The notes beneath the pieces are model-generated. The model saw nothing but the letters and a program-made list of their open reading frames with translations, was not told the origin of the DNA and did no database searches. This document shows positions 8,538 through 17,928 of a stretch of 64,000 nt of DNA, one piece after another. The stretch comes from Leptospira barantonii (GTDB taxonomy: Bacteria; Spirochaetota; Leptospiria; Leptospirales; Leptospiraceae). Each line of letters begins with the position of its first letter. Within the stretch, counting starts at the first letter, position 1. Location of the stretch: contig NZ_NPDS01000001.1 of assembly GCF_002811925.1 (NCBI RefSeq), positions 310,001 to 374,000 of the forward strand. Direction: 5' to 3'. Position numbers and translations under genes: made by a program.

Positions 8538-9740
8538 TCAACGAGAATTTTCGCTTTCCACTTCTTTGGAAAAGAAAAGAAAGAATCCCGCGAACAAAGA
8601 TGCGACTCCGGAAACTCCGAGAGCAACGGAAGAATTCCAGTTTGTCCAAAGATAACCGGTGATCGAACTCGCAAGAATCATACAGACGCTTTGAAACGCG
8701 TTGAAGGTTCCGAGCGCCGTCGCAGTTTCCGTTTTGGGAACAAGGTTCGTGATCCAGGCTTTGGAAACTCCTTCGGTGGACGCCGCGTAAATTCCGTAAA
8801 CTCCGAACGATCCCCAAAGAATCCAAGAAGCGCTTCCGTAACCCATGCTCCAATACGCGATCGTGTAGGCTATTAAGCCGAACAGAAATAATTTTTTTAG
8901 TCCGATCTTATCTCCGATCACTCCGAGCGGATAAGCGGCGAGTGCGTATATGAGATTGTAAAAGATATAAGCACCGATCGAAAGTGAATCGCTCAATCCC
9001 GCTTCCTTCAATCTTAGGAGCAGGAATATGTCCGAGCCGTTGAAAAGTGTAAAGAATAGAATTCCTTTACAAAGATTCTTATAGGATTCCGGAGCCAGTT
9101 TCCAATATTTGAAAAACAGAAAAATGGAATATTCTTCCCTGCTTGAATCCACTTTGGGAGGTTTTGATTTTTCGCGAATCAAAAACGTAAACGCGATCGC
9201 CAAGAACCCGGGAATAAACGCCAATAAAAACAATTCCTTATAAGAACCGGGATAGAAGTAAAGAAATACAAGCGCGGATACGGGCCCTAACACCGCTCCG
9301 AACGTGTCCATGGATCTGTGAAATCCGAAAACTTTGCCCTTGTTTTCCGCATCCGTTTCATCGGAAAGCATTGCGTCTCGTGCCGCGGTTCGAATTCCTT
9401 TTCCCAATCGATCGACGGTTCGCACAAAGAAAACCCAAACCGGCGAAAGAAAGAACGTCATCATCGGTTTGGAAGCCGCGCTCAAAAGATAACCCCATCG
9501 TACGAACGGCAATCGTTTGCCGCTTAGGTCGGACATTCTTCCGAAGGAACCCTTGCTGAATCCTGCGGTCGCTTCCGCCACACCTTCTAAAATTCCGATC
9601 AGTAAAATGGAAAATCCGATTTCTTTTAAGTAGATGGGAAGAATCGGATACAACATCTCGGAAGCTATATCCGTTAAAAGACTGACAAAGGATAATACGA
9701 GAATCGTTCTCGTGATGATTTTCTTTTTGAGAAACGACAT
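8538..9740 (-). CDS. Major facilitator superfamily transporter
   Basis: A 400-residue inner-membrane protein with about twelve hydrophobic segments. The loop 2-3 region reads GRMSDLSGKRLPFVRWGYLL, and DRLGKGIRTAARDAM after helix 4 is typical of an MFS branch of predicted efflux permeases. A second half-motif, GVIGDKIGLKKLFLFG, lies in the C-terminal half. The substrate cannot be read from the sequence. It is a single-gene unit between a terminator and tRNA-Val. Confidence 0.88.
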   Translation of the reverse strand: MSFLKKKIITRTILVLSFVSLLTDIASEMLYPILPIYLKEIGFSILLIGILEGVAEATAGFSKGSFGRMSDLSGKRLPFVRWGYLLSAASKPMMTFFLSPVWVFFVRTVDRLGKGIRTAARDAMLSDETDAENKGKVFGFHRSMDTFGAVLGPVSALVFLYFYPGSYKELFLLAFIPGFLAIAFTFLIREKSKPPKVDSSREEYSIFLFFKYWKLAPESYKNLCKGILFFTLFNGSDIFLLLRLKEAGLSDSLSIGAYIFYNLIYALAAYPLGVIGDKIGLKKLFLFGLIAYTIAYWSMGYGSASWILWGSFGVYGIYAASTEGVSKAWITNLVPKTETATALGTFNAFQSVCMILASSITGYLWTNWNSSVALGVSGVASLFAGFFLFFSKEVESENSR

Positions 9741-9794
9741 GCGACAAGATTGGATTTTGTCGGTTTGAAGTAAAGTGGATCTCGGAAAGGGAAG

Positions 9795-9871
<77 letters not shown>

Positions 9872-10138
9872 GTTCCTGGTCGCTTTCCAGAATTTGCATC
9901 CTATCTAATCCGTAAAGAAGATTCCTGATTTAAGGAATTCGTTTTCGAACTCCGATTTAAAGAAATCAAAGGATCAAATCCGGGAATTCCCGAAAGAAGA
10001 ACGAGAAAATCCTAGCCGATTTCAAAATCCATCAGTCGTTTCGGAATTCGGAAAGAACGAAAGTTCGAGATCGGTTATCCTACTCGCCGAATCGGAAATA
10101 AAAATGATCTTCTTTGATAGTCAAGAGGTTGGGTAATT

Positions 10139-10972
10139 ATGAAAAAACCGTTTACCAAAACGATCGACGGACAAGCTCCTTCTGTTCGTAAGATGGACTT
10201 CGAAGGTTTGGAAAATCTTCCCAGACATTATTTCAACGATAACTCGATCATGACGCACGCGCTCAACAGCTTTCACGTGATCTTTCCGGAAGGGGAAAGA
10301 TATTTTATTCGAAGCGTAAAACCGTTTCAGGATAAGATTCAGGACGAATCCCTAAAGAATCGCGTGAAATCGTTCATCGGTCAAGAGGTTCAACACGGAA
10401 AGGAACACGAACGGGTTTGGGATTCCATCCGTAAGGTCAATCTTCCCTTGGATAGAATCGCGAGATTTTATCACTTCACCGCTTTCAAGGTGATCTTTCC
10501 TTTTTTCCGTTTTCTTTTCGGTCCTAAGATCGATCTTGCGATCACCGCCGCTCTCGAACACTACACGGCCACGTTAGGCGAAATATCTTTGAAATACGAT
10601 CTGTCCCGCGACGCGCACGGAGACATGAGAAAACTTCTCGTTTGGCACGCTTGCGAAGAGATCGAGCACAAGTCGGTCGTATACGACGTGCTTCAAGCGT
10701 CGGCTCCGAGTTATTTCCTGAGAATTTTCGGTTTTGCGATCGCCACCGTTCTTCTTTGGTCTTATGCGATTTTGTTTCAGTATTGGTTTTTGATCGCAGA
10801 TCCCGAAGTTTCCTGGAAGAAATTCAGAAGCGATCGAGACTACGCGCGCAAACACATGCGGACCGCGGTGCCTCCGCTATTTTACGGTTGTCTAAAATAC
10901 TTTAAGCCGGGTTTTCATCCGGATCAAATGGGCGGATACGATTTGGCGGAATCGAGTCTGGCGGCCTTGTAA
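10139..10972 (+). CDS. Ferritin-like metal-dependent hydrolase family protein
   Basis: A 277-residue helical protein of the predicted metal-dependent hydrolase family (PF10118 type). Metal-ligand candidates follow the family pattern: EGERYF and FIGQEVQHGKEHERV (about 75-90), ALEHYTATLGE (about 138-148) and HACEEIEHKSVVYDV (about 173-187), which would form a di-iron-like centre in a four-helix bundle. A hydrophobic stretch at about 200-222 may touch the membrane. The reaction is not established for the family. A strong terminator follows. Confidence 0.8.
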   Translation: MKKPFTKTIDGQAPSVRKMDFEGLENLPRHYFNDNSIMTHALNSFHVIFPEGERYFIRSVKPFQDKIQDESLKNRVKSFIGQEVQHGKEHERVWDSIRKVNLPLDRIARFYHFTAFKVIFPFFRFLFGPKIDLAITAALEHYTATLGEISLKYDLSRDAHGDMRKLLVWHACEEIEHKSVVYDVLQASAPSYFLRIFGFAIATVLLWSYAILFQYWFLIADPEVSWKKFRSDRDYARKHMRTAVPPLFYGCLKYFKPGFHPDQMGGYDLAESSLAAL

Positions 10973-11030
10973 CCTTGTAATCATTTTCTATTTTTTTCAC
11001 TTACGAATCCATCCGAAACACTTGCTCTCG

Positions 11031-11070
11031 GACTCCGGAGTTCTTTGGAATTCCGGAGTCTATTTTTTTT
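11031..11070 (+). terminator. Rho-independent terminator
   Basis: GACTCCGGA (11031-11039) pairs with TCCGGAGTC (11052-11060), followed by TATTTTTTTT. It ends the transcript of the metal-dependent hydrolase gene and lies just before the 3' end of the convergent DUF1569 gene. Confidence 0.88.
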
Positions 11071-11086
11071 AAGCCTCAAAAAAGAA

Positions 11087-11704
11087 TCAAGACTCGAACG
11101 TCAGGAAACTAAAATGATTCGCGAGATGCATCGCGTGCGCTTGATCGTATTCTTCCTTGGATAAACTTCCGTATGCGAAATGAGGTTTTAATTCTCCTCC
11201 GTATACCTGAAACTTCAGAATGGTTTCCTTCAATAACGAAAGACTTTCCTTCCAGTTCGTATCGGTTTTGATCGGAGTCGCTCCCGGAATCGGCGCTTCC
11301 AAATCGTGCGACATTTTTCCGGAAGAGGAGAATTTTAGAAATACGAGTTTTCCGATCGTGTTTTGAAAGAGAGCGCTTTTGTTTTCGGGATAACCCTGGA
11401 TCGAATACTCGATCGACTGAGCGCAGTGAAGAAACACTTTTCCCGCGTCCCAATCTCCGTAACCGAGAATTGCATTCAATTTATTGAATGTTTCAAGTTC
11501 GGTCAACGCTTGTGCAAGGGAAGAATAACGAATATCCTTACTTACGATTCCTTTCGGTCCGGAATTGCAGGCAGTTGTGGAGGATAAAACCGTTCCGCTT
11601 ACGCCCGCGATTAGAGCGGCCTTTGTGGAAACGCGAATGAATTCTTTTCTGGATAGTCCGTTCGGATTTTTAGGATTCGAGGATGACGTTTGGATCGTTT
11701 TCAA
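11087..11704 (-). CDS. DUF1569 family exported protein
   Basis: A 205-residue protein with a long leader: [20 protein letters not shown] resembles a twin-arginine signal with SRK in place of SRR, followed by a possible lipobox ending STTAC at about residue 46. The mature domain has the DUF1569/DinB-like pattern [19 protein letters not shown] and the late histidines HFAYG and [12 protein letters not shown]. DinB-fold proteins use three histidines to bind metal in thiol-dependent enzymes; whether this member does so is unknown. Whether it is exported by Tat or Sec is uncertain. Confidence 0.75.
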   Translation of the reverse strand: MKTIQTSSSNPKNPNGLSRKEFIRVSTKAALIAGVSGTVLSSTTACNSGPKGIVSKDIRYSSLAQALTELETFNKLNAILGYGDWDAGKVFLHCAQSIEYSIQGYPENKSALFQNTIGKLVFLKFSSSGKMSHDLEAPIPGATPIKTDTNWKESLSLLKETILKFQVYGGELKPHFAYGSLSKEEYDQAHAMHLANHFSFLTFES

Positions 11705-11870
11705 TTTTGATTCTCCATAGTGGAAGAGGATGTTAACTCCGTTTTTAAACGAGTCAATCGTTTTCGGCGAAGTTTTGTTTTGAAATTTGATTTCGGATTA
11801 ACGTTTGGAAATTCTCCGTCCCGAATTCTTGAATGCGCTCAAGATCGAGACGGAAACTGTTTACGGATTC

Positions 11871-12362
11871 TTAATAGGAAATTCCTACTTTTTTATAGAA
11901 GTAGCTCAGACACCAAGCGGGTCCGATCAACAAAAATTGAAGATCCTTAAAGAAGGAAGGTTTTTTTCCTTCTACCTTGTGGCCGATAAACTGGAAGATC
12001 CAAGCCACTACGAAAATTCCCACGGAGGTGCTGATCAAAGTGGTAATACCGGCGAGAGAAATATAATAAACTCCGGTCAGCATGATCGCGACCATAGCCA
12101 TCATTCCTAAAAACATCGGAATGGAAAGTCTGAGATAAAAAATTCCGGTGATTAAAACGAAGATGGTCGCCCAGTTTAAAAACAATCTCGCCTGACCCAA
12201 GGACTCGGGTAGAAAACTTTGAATGGTTTCCGACGGAATGGACCAGAGCATTCCGAGCAAGGTAAACATAATGGTCGGTACAGCGATCCAGTGAATTCTT
12301 TTATTGACTATGTTCTGGTGACTTTCCGCGTACTCGGTAAGCCATTGTTCTATCGTTCTCAT
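11871..12362 (-). CDS. DUF962/Mpo1-like membrane protein
   Basis: The ATG at 12362 is chosen because AAGGGAG lies six bases upstream; an earlier ATG at 12380 would overlap that site. The 163-residue protein shows the Mpo1/YGL010w pattern: YAESHQNIVNKRIHWIAVP at about residues 11-29, with four or five hydrophobic helices after it and a second conserved patch FQFIGHKVEGKKPSF. Yeast Mpo1 is an iron-dependent dioxygenase of fatty-acid alpha-oxidation that uses conserved histidines; several are present here (HQN, IHW, GHK). The bacterial role is unproven. Confidence 0.82.
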   Translation of the reverse strand: MRTIEQWLTEYAESHQNIVNKRIHWIAVPTIMFTLLGMLWSIPSETIQSFLPESLGQARLFLNWATIFVLITGIFYLRLSIPMFLGMMAMVAIMLTGVYYISLAGITTLISTSVGIFVVAWIFQFIGHKVEGKKPSFFKDLQFLLIGPAWCLSYFYKKVGISY

Positions 12363-12413
12363 ATCAACTCCCTTCATCAAAGATTAAAGCCGTTCTTTGG
12401 ATTTTTCGGCCCT

Positions 12414-13226
12414 TTAGAGTCGCTCATCATCCTCGATTTTGCAGAAGATTACTTGAACGGAACTGCTATTTTTCAAAAAAAGGGAAGGTTTCAAACCGAA
12501 CATTTCTCGAAAAGTCCGGCTCATGTGGGCCTGGTCCGCGAAACCGGCTTCGTGAGAAGCGACCGTCAAAGAATTTCCGTGGGAAAGAGAAAGCACGCAG
12601 GTTTTGATTCGAAGCCATTGAACGTATTTTCGCATCGGAATTCCGACCTCTTCCTTAAACAAATGCATCAATCTGCTTTCGGATAAACCCGTGGACGAGG
12701 TCAATTCTTCCAGGGGGAGATTGTCCGGAATCGTATCCGCGATTTTTCGGACGACTTGTTCGATTCTCGAATCTCGGACCTTACGCCCGTTTTCGTTCGG
12801 ATCGAGTTCGTTTAGAATTTTTTTCCAGAGCTGGACGGCTTCTTCCCCCGTTGCGGGAGGAACTAAGAATTTTAGAATTTTTGCATATACTTCAGGTTTT
12901 AATTCCAGATATTCCGGACTAAAATCGAAAACCGCATCCTGAATGCGTACGCTGTCCGGATCGAAGTGAATGATGAATATGTCCTCGTTCGGAGCTTCGA
13001 GTTGTTGTTCCACGTTCGGGCGTACGAAGATCGCCTTGGATTCTATCCAATCCGATTCTCCCGTTCTAAAACGGAAAGGTTCCCCTTTGCTCAAAAGTAG
13101 GGAAGCGCTGTAGTGTTCGTGCAATTCGTTGCTGATCGGAACTCCGGTTACGAGTACGTTGGAGCCGATCAAAAACAGCTTTCCTGCCATCGCAGGAAAG
13201 CTTAGGAAGCATTCAACCCATTGCAA
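12414..13226 (-). CDS. AraC family transcriptional regulator
   Basis: A 270-residue protein with a cupin-like ligand domain (about 15-120, including LHEHYSASLLLSKGEPFRF) and a C-terminal double helix-turn-helix (about 165-260: LPLEELTSSTGLSESRLMHL and SLTVASHEAGFADQAHMSRT, then FREMFGLKPSLF). The start is uncertain: TTG at 13226 opens the frame, while the first in-frame ATG (13190) lies in the loop of a perfect 10-bp hairpin. Neither has a strong ribosome-binding site. The Mpo1-like gene follows downstream on the same strand after 51 bp and may be its target. Confidence 0.85.
   Translation of the reverse strand: MQWVECFLSFPAMAGKLFLIGSNVLVTGVPISNELHEHYSASLLLSKGEPFRFRTGESDWIESKAIFVRPNVEQQLEAPNEDIFIIHFDPDSVRIQDAVFDFSPEYLELKPEVYAKILKFLVPPATGEEAVQLWKKILNELDPNENGRKVRDSRIEQVVRKIADTIPDNLPLEELTSSTGLSESRLMHLFKEEVGIPMRKYVQWLRIKTCVLSLSHGNSLTVASHEAGFADQAHMSRTFREMFGLKPSLFLKNSSSVQVIFCKIEDDERL
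13178..13201 (-). promoter_or_regulatory. Hairpin at the AraC translation start
   Basis: GCTTTCCTGC (13178-13187) and GCAGGAAAGC (13192-13201) form a perfect 10-bp inverted repeat with a 4-base loop. On the minus strand the loop reads GATG and contains the candidate ATG start at 13190. In mRNA this would hold the start codon in a hairpin loop, which suggests translational control if that ATG is used. Confidence 0.45.
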
Positions 13227-13234
13227 CTCATTTT

Positions 13235-13250
13235 GGGAACGAGAGTTCCC
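13235..13250. repeat. Inverted repeat between the AraC and STAS genes
   Basis: GGGAAC, spacer GAGA, GTTCCC: a perfect 6-bp inverted repeat 9 to 24 bp upstream of the AraC gene start. It could be an operator. No T-run follows, so a terminator is unlikely. Confidence 0.4.
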
Positions 13251-13278
13251 GTTCGGAGCGCAATTGTAACGTTAAACG

Positions 13279-13686
13279 TTAGGCCATCGCCTTGTCGATA
13301 GCCGCGTCGAGGTCGATCGTGATTCCTATCAATTTGTCGAGTTTGGTAAGTTCGAAAATCTTTTGAAGGTGCATCGGCACGGAATAGATGATGATCTTCC
13401 CCTGAGCTTCCTTAAAAAGTCTGGCTTGTGTGCTGATAAAAGCCGCCAAACCGGAGGAATCGATATGGGAAGTATCGGATAAATCCACTAAAAAGATATT
13501 CACCCCGTTTTCGATTCGTTCGGTCATCGCTTCCTTGAATTTTTTTGCGGAGAATAAGCTGATTTCTCCGGTAGTTTTCAAGATCGCCATATTCTTTTTA
13601 AGAACTCCCTGCACGTGCGAGTCGGTGATTTCTCGAACGGAAAGTTCGTCTTTGGATGCGAGTCCGCCAGAAGTTGTTTTTTGCAT
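13279..13686 (-). CDS. STAS domain anti-sigma factor antagonist
   Basis: A 135-residue SpoIIAA-like protein. The conserved phosphorylation loop is HIDSSGLAAFISTQARL at about residues 74-90, where the first or second serine would be phosphorylated by an anti-sigma kinase. The upstream part MAILKTTGEISLFSAKKFKE is the usual first strand and helix. It is the last gene of an operon that begins with a PP2C phosphatase, its likely activator by dephosphorylation. It is a clear paralogue of the STAS gene at 49694-50116. No serine kinase of the RsbW type is in the window. Confidence 0.9.
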   Translation of the reverse strand: MQKTTSGGLASKDELSVREITDSHVQGVLKKNMAILKTTGEISLFSAKKFKEAMTERIENGVNIFLVDLSDTSHIDSSGLAAFISTQARLFKEAQGKIIIYSVPMHLQKIFELTKLDKLIGITIDLDAAIDKAMA

Positions 13687-13700
13687 ATAGTTGATTCTCC

Positions 13701-14693
13701 CTAAAAGTTATACGTCATTTTAAATTCGATGTTCTTTTCTCTCATCATCGCCTGCGGAACCGGAACCACCGCCTGTGGAACGGCTTTTTCGGTCGCAACA
13801 ATGGAGAACATGGCGGGAAACGAGATCAACGCCGTGTTGAAAATATAAGTCAATGATAAGGATATTAGAAAAAGGTGATTGAGTTGTTTGTGTTTGGAAT
13901 ATTCGGAATTGTCCTGATCGAACAAAAGAAAAGTTCCGTTGTCCTGAGGCAAAAGAAGGGGTTGTTTTTCTTTCACGTTCATCCCCGAATAATATTCGTA
14001 CGCCGCTCCGAAAGCGAATAAACCGGTAAGTGCCATCATCGCGTAACCGGATTTTACGTATTCGTTTCTTTTGAGATAATAACCGGGAATCAGATAATCC
14101 CAGAGCACAAGGCCGCTCGCCGGATTTTTGACGACCGGTTCTTCCAGCTTGTATACGATTTTAGTAATATTCTTATTTTCTACTATGATCGGGGTTTCGA
14201 TTTCGCCTTTGGTCAACATGATCGATTCGTCGTTGAGGATCGAAAGTTTGGAAAGAATGTCGTCGTCCGTTTCGGAGGAAACGATGAACTTAATTTCGGT
14301 TTTGGAAAGCTGTTGAAGAATTCTCGGAGAAGGTTCGGTGATCTTCGCGTATTTCACCCTTTCGATCGCGACGCGAAGATATTCTCCCTCTTCGGTGACG
14401 TAGAACAAGGTTTGTGCGTTGATCCTAGTGATCTTGTATGTACAAACACGTTTCGGATCTTCGTCCAATTCAAGACAGAGAATGTTTCCCGCTTCCTCGA
14501 ATCTCATTTCGGAGATTTCGCTTTTTTTGATTTTTCTTTCGCCGTCTCCGGTTTGGATCGTGATCTCTTCCAAGGTCGGATCGTTATCCGTAACCTTACC
14601 GGAAATTTCTTCACCCGTTTTTAGGATGATCCTATGCGCCGCGATCTCGATCGAAAAAAGGAGAATCGTTAGTATCAAAAGAATTCTGCTCAC
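13701..14693 (-). CDS. Exported protein of the PP2C-STAS operon, unknown function
   Basis: A 330-residue protein starting with GTG at 14693, which overlaps the TGA of the TPR gene (GTGA). It has a signal peptide (about 1-20), a beta-rich region whose start ILKTGEEISGKVTDNDPTLE resembles small SH3-like beta barrels seen in periplasmic proteins, and a C-terminal part with two or three hydrophobic segments (GYAMMALTGLFAFGAAYEYY and HLFLISLSLTYIFNTALISF). The motif DYLIPGYYLKRNEYVKSGYA is reminiscent of DUF5683-like membrane proteins. Function unknown; its place suggests a role in signal input or output of the phosphatase. Confidence 0.7.
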   Translation of the reverse strand: MSRILLILTILLFSIEIAAHRIILKTGEEISGKVTDNDPTLEEITIQTGDGERKIKKSEISEMRFEEAGNILCLELDEDPKRVCTYKITRINAQTLFYVTEEGEYLRVAIERVKYAKITEPSPRILQQLSKTEIKFIVSSETDDDILSKLSILNDESIMLTKGEIETPIIVENKNITKIVYKLEEPVVKNPASGLVLWDYLIPGYYLKRNEYVKSGYAMMALTGLFAFGAAYEYYSGMNVKEKQPLLLPQDNGTFLLFDQDNSEYSKHKQLNHLFLISLSLTYIFNTALISFPAMFSIVATEKAVPQAVVPVPQAMMREKNIEFKMTYNF

Positions 14694-16138
14694 TGGGTCA
14701 CCTCGATTTTGATCGCAGAATTGATTTGGACCTTCTTTTTGGAAACCTTGTCGGTAAGCGTAATCGAATCGTCATCCACGGAAGCCTTAATAAAAGATTG
14801 TTTGTTTGAGTCTTTAGTCATGATCAACTGCGTCGTTTTAGTCGCGTTCTTATCCATCGAGATCGATTCGATGGAAAAAGTGGGAAGCGTGATCGGGAAG
14901 TGCGAAGAAAAAAGTTTAGCCTTATCCCCTTCGATCACGATGCGATTCGCATAAACCGGATCGGCGTCCGCAACCGTGATCTTGATCATCGGTTTTGGAG
15001 GAGGTGTTTCGGCTTTTTTCAAAAACTGATTCGATTTTTGAATCACTTCCTCGAGTAGCGCTTGGTTTTGTCTGGAGATTTCCTGATTGAGCGCTTCGTT
15101 TCTGAGATCCGGATTACCGTTGTCGAGAGAACGACTCGGTTGTTTTAATTTTTCGGAAGAAGTTTTGATCTCGTTCGCTTCGGACTTATCGCCCAAACGT
15201 TCCGCGTTTTTATCGGAAAGACTTGCGATCTCCGAACCCGCGTTGTAATAATAACCCAACATCAAAAGTCTTCGGTTGGCTTTGATCGCTATGTCCTTAT
15301 TCTTATCCGAGAATGCAAGAGCCGCATATTCCTTGATGGCTTCGGGTTGATGACCCGTTTTCTCGAGAGAATACCCTTTGATATAATTCATCTCCGGGTT
15401 GTTGATCTTCGCCTTTTCGATTTCTTCGAGAGCCTTTGCGTAATTCCCTTTGGCGAAAAAAGCCTTCGCTCTTTTTTCGGGATCGTCGAGATTGTTTTCG
15501 ATTTCTTTAACGCTCTGCTTCGCTTTGAGAATCAGAGAAATCAAAATCTCCGCGTCGCTGGAAAGCAACGTGCCGGGATGATTGGCTTTCACTTCGTAAA
15601 GAGGACGAAGCGCCGAATCGAATTCTCCCTGAACCGCGAGACAAAAACCCTGGTGCAATTGGATAAAGCCGCCTTCTTCGGATTGTTTGCCGAATTGGTC
15701 GAATGAATCGTCGTAAGTGCTGTATGCTTCTTTGTAGAATTGATTTCGTTCGAGTGCGAACGCGTGTTCCAAAAGACGGATCTTGGAGGAATTCAAATGA
15801 AGATTGATTCCGGCTTTCAGCGAAAGGGAACGAACCGTATTGATCAGAATCGCTCCGGTTTCATGAATGAAAGTCGGTTCCAGTGAAATTTCGGAATTCG
15901 TGTTGTTGATCATGGAACTTTGAAGATGATTCAGTTTCATTTCCGCTTTGATGTTTTCCTTGTTGGAAATGATTCCCTCGAACTTGGAACGCAAAATCTC
16001 GCTCGAAAACGAGAAGTTTAGAATTTTACGTCTTTCTAATATGATTCTTAACTCGAAAAGTTTGGTTTCGAGTACGATAAATCCCAAAGGAAGAATCAAT
16101 AGGAATCCGATTACGGCTATGAAAACGCTCTTCTTCAT
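14690..16138 (-). CDS. Membrane-anchored TPR protein of the PP2C-STAS operon
   Basis: A 482-residue protein with one N-terminal transmembrane helix (about 5-25), an alpha-helical region, tetratricopeptide-like repeats at about 115-300 (for example AKAFFAKGNYAKALEEIEKA and YIKGYSLEKTGHQPEAIKEY), a charged low-complexity linker (about 310-385) and a beta-rich C-terminal domain of about 90 residues (MIKITVADADPVYANRIVIE). It starts five bases after the phosphatase gene. Its C-terminal domain may sit in the periplasm and bind a ligand or the next protein of the operon. No named family recognised. Confidence 0.7.
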   Translation of the reverse strand: MKKSVFIAVIGFLLILPLGFIVLETKLFELRIILERRKILNFSFSSEILRSKFEGIISNKENIKAEMKLNHLQSSMINNTNSEISLEPTFIHETGAILINTVRSLSLKAGINLHLNSSKIRLLEHAFALERNQFYKEAYSTYDDSFDQFGKQSEEGGFIQLHQGFCLAVQGEFDSALRPLYEVKANHPGTLLSSDAEILISLILKAKQSVKEIENNLDDPEKRAKAFFAKGNYAKALEEIEKAKINNPEMNYIKGYSLEKTGHQPEAIKEYAALAFSDKNKDIAIKANRRLLMLGYYYNAGSEIASLSDKNAERLGDKSEANEIKTSSEKLKQPSRSLDNGNPDLRNEALNQEISRQNQALLEEVIQKSNQFLKKAETPPPKPMIKITVADADPVYANRIVIEGDKAKLFSSHFPITLPTFSIESISMDKNATKTTQLIMTKDSNKQSFIKASVDDDSITLTDKVSKKKVQINSAIKIEVTQ

Positions 16139-16143
16139 AAGAA

Positions 16144-17625
16144 TTATTGAATTTCGATGATTCCAAAGGTAACGTCGTCCGGGAAATGATCCGCAAATAC
16201 ATCCATTTCTTTTTTGATCTCGTTCGTGATCTGCTTCGCTTCCTGATGAACGTTGGCTTGAAACACTTCTAAAAGACGGTCGTCACCGAACTGTTCTCCG
16301 GTCGGCGCGGTGGCGTCCAAAATTCCGTCCGTATAAATCAGAATCTTATCGCCTGGTTCGGTTTTAATCTTAAGAACCTCGTATTCTTCCGGAATTCCGA
16401 TTCCGAGGATATGACCGGTCGAATTGAGAGTGACAATCTTCCCTTTGTTCTTGCGGTAATAGTAGATCGGGTTGTGACCCGCACTGCAGAAGTAAGCGTA
16501 ACCTTCCTTGTCGAACAACACGAAAATTCCGGTAGCGAAGAAGGAACCTTGCAGGGTATCGAAAAGTTTTTCACTGAGTCGAGTGAAGATAAACGAAGGG
16601 TTCACCGTTTCCTTCATGATGTTTTCGATATTGAAGTGAATGATCGAAGTGATCAAAGCCGCGGAAACTCCGTGACCGGTCGCGTCCGCGAGAAAGAATC
16701 CGGTTCGATCGTCGTTGATTTCCAGAATGTCGTAGATATCGCCGCTGACTTCACGCATCGGTTTGTAGTAGATGTCCGCGGTGATCAGATTAAATTTTCT
16801 TCTGCGACCGGGAAGAAGACATTCCTGAACGTTCTTACCGATTTCGAGTTCCGTTTGAATCTGTTGGTTTTTGAATTCGAGACTTTCCACCTGTTCCGCG
16901 ATTCTTTCCACCATTCCGTTGAACGTACTTCCGAGAAGATCCAATTCGTCTTTGGATGAAAAGTTCCATTGAGCGCGCGCGCTTAGATCGCCGGTGGACA
17001 TCGTTTCGCTGACTTCCTTTAGGATGAATAAACGAACGAAAATTTTTCTATAGAGAAAGATTCCGAAAAGAATGTGAAAGACTACGCCCCAAAGAAGCAG
17101 AAGACCGAGCTGAATGTATAAGGAATTGAGGCGGTCGAGAATTTCTTTAACCTTAACCTGGGAGACTAAAAAAGTTTTTTCCGTAAGATAGAAGATAAGA
17201 TTTACGATGAAGTTTTTGGAATCGAGTTCGATATCGTAAGAACTGTTGATCGCTTCCTTCGCGTTGATGATCGTTGCGAGTTTTCCTTTGAGATAATCGA
17301 TCGAAATCCGATTGCCGTGTTCGAGATTGATCTTAAACTTTTCAACGGAACGATCTTCCACCGAAATTACGGAAAAGTTTTCGATTCCGATGCTGAGAAG
17401 TTTGCTTTCGATCTCCGCGAGTTTTTCCGGATCCTCATAGTTTAAGGATTCCATACCTTCGATTTTTTTAAGAATCTTTCTGGCGATCTGATCCGATTCC
17501 AGAGTGAAGTTATCGATCAGCAAATCGGTCTGATTTTCAAAGATCATGACCGCAACGAACGTAAGATTGATCACTGTTAGTAAAGAATAGATCGAGATTA
17601 TCTGAAGTCGCAGTGATCGTTTCAT
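16144..17625 (-). CDS. HAMP-PP2C (SpoIIE-type) serine phosphatase
   Basis: The ATG at 17625 gives MKRSLRLQ before the first membrane helix; an ATG at 17664 is possible, and neither has a clear ribosome-binding site. Layout: helix 1 (about 8-28), an extracytoplasmic sensor of about 130 residues, helix 2 (about 170-193), HAMP (about 195-245), a coiled-coil linker and a PP2C domain (about 270-493). Metal-binding aspartates are seen in VSGDIYD, FLADATGHGVSAAL and ILIYTDGILDA. Such enzymes dephosphorylate STAS proteins in partner-switching systems. A STAS gene closes this operon. Confidence 0.9.
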   Translation of the reverse strand: MKRSLRLQIISIYSLLTVINLTFVAVMIFENQTDLLIDNFTLESDQIARKILKKIEGMESLNYEDPEKLAEIESKLLSIGIENFSVISVEDRSVEKFKINLEHGNRISIDYLKGKLATIINAKEAINSSYDIELDSKNFIVNLIFYLTEKTFLVSQVKVKEILDRLNSLYIQLGLLLLWGVVFHILFGIFLYRKIFVRLFILKEVSETMSTGDLSARAQWNFSSKDELDLLGSTFNGMVERIAEQVESLEFKNQQIQTELEIGKNVQECLLPGRRRKFNLITADIYYKPMREVSGDIYDILEINDDRTGFFLADATGHGVSAALITSIIHFNIENIMKETVNPSFIFTRLSEKLFDTLQGSFFATGIFVLFDKEGYAYFCSAGHNPIYYYRKNKGKIVTLNSTGHILGIGIPEEYEVLKIKTEPGDKILIYTDGILDATAPTGEQFGDDRLLEVFQANVHQEAKQITNEIKKEMDVFADHFPDDVTFGIIEIQ

Positions 17626-17876
17626 GGCTACTATGAGTATACTCAACTTATTTCGCATTATCATCGTTTATTATAAAACGACAATTGCTGAATATATAGA
17701 GCCAATGCTGGTGTGCAAGAATGTGAATTTACGATCTTGATTTATAAAAGAATTAGAAAACTACTCAAACGAGTGTTCACACGGTTCCTTGGTAAGAATT
17801 TATTTCATTTTTGTGGCAATCGACGTCTTTGATTTCGTTTTAATATAGAAAATTCTTTCCTAAATGATTCACTGAT

Positions 17877-17920
17877 AAAAAAACTCGGGCACGGTACGGT
17901 TTCAAATCGTAAATGCCCGA
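17877..17920 (-). terminator. Terminator after the cytochrome c gene
   Basis: On the minus strand TCGGGCA (17920-17914) pairs with TGCCCGA (17891-17885), with an inner ACGAT/ACCGT-type stem, followed by seven T (17883-17877). T7 also follows on the plus strand, so it may work in both directions. Confidence 0.8.
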
Positions 17921-17928
17921 ATCTTTTT

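Noticed and set aside
11805..12110. Plus-strand open frame across the Mpo1-like gene
   Set aside because: It is antisense to a protein with recognised family motifs and has no start signal of its own.
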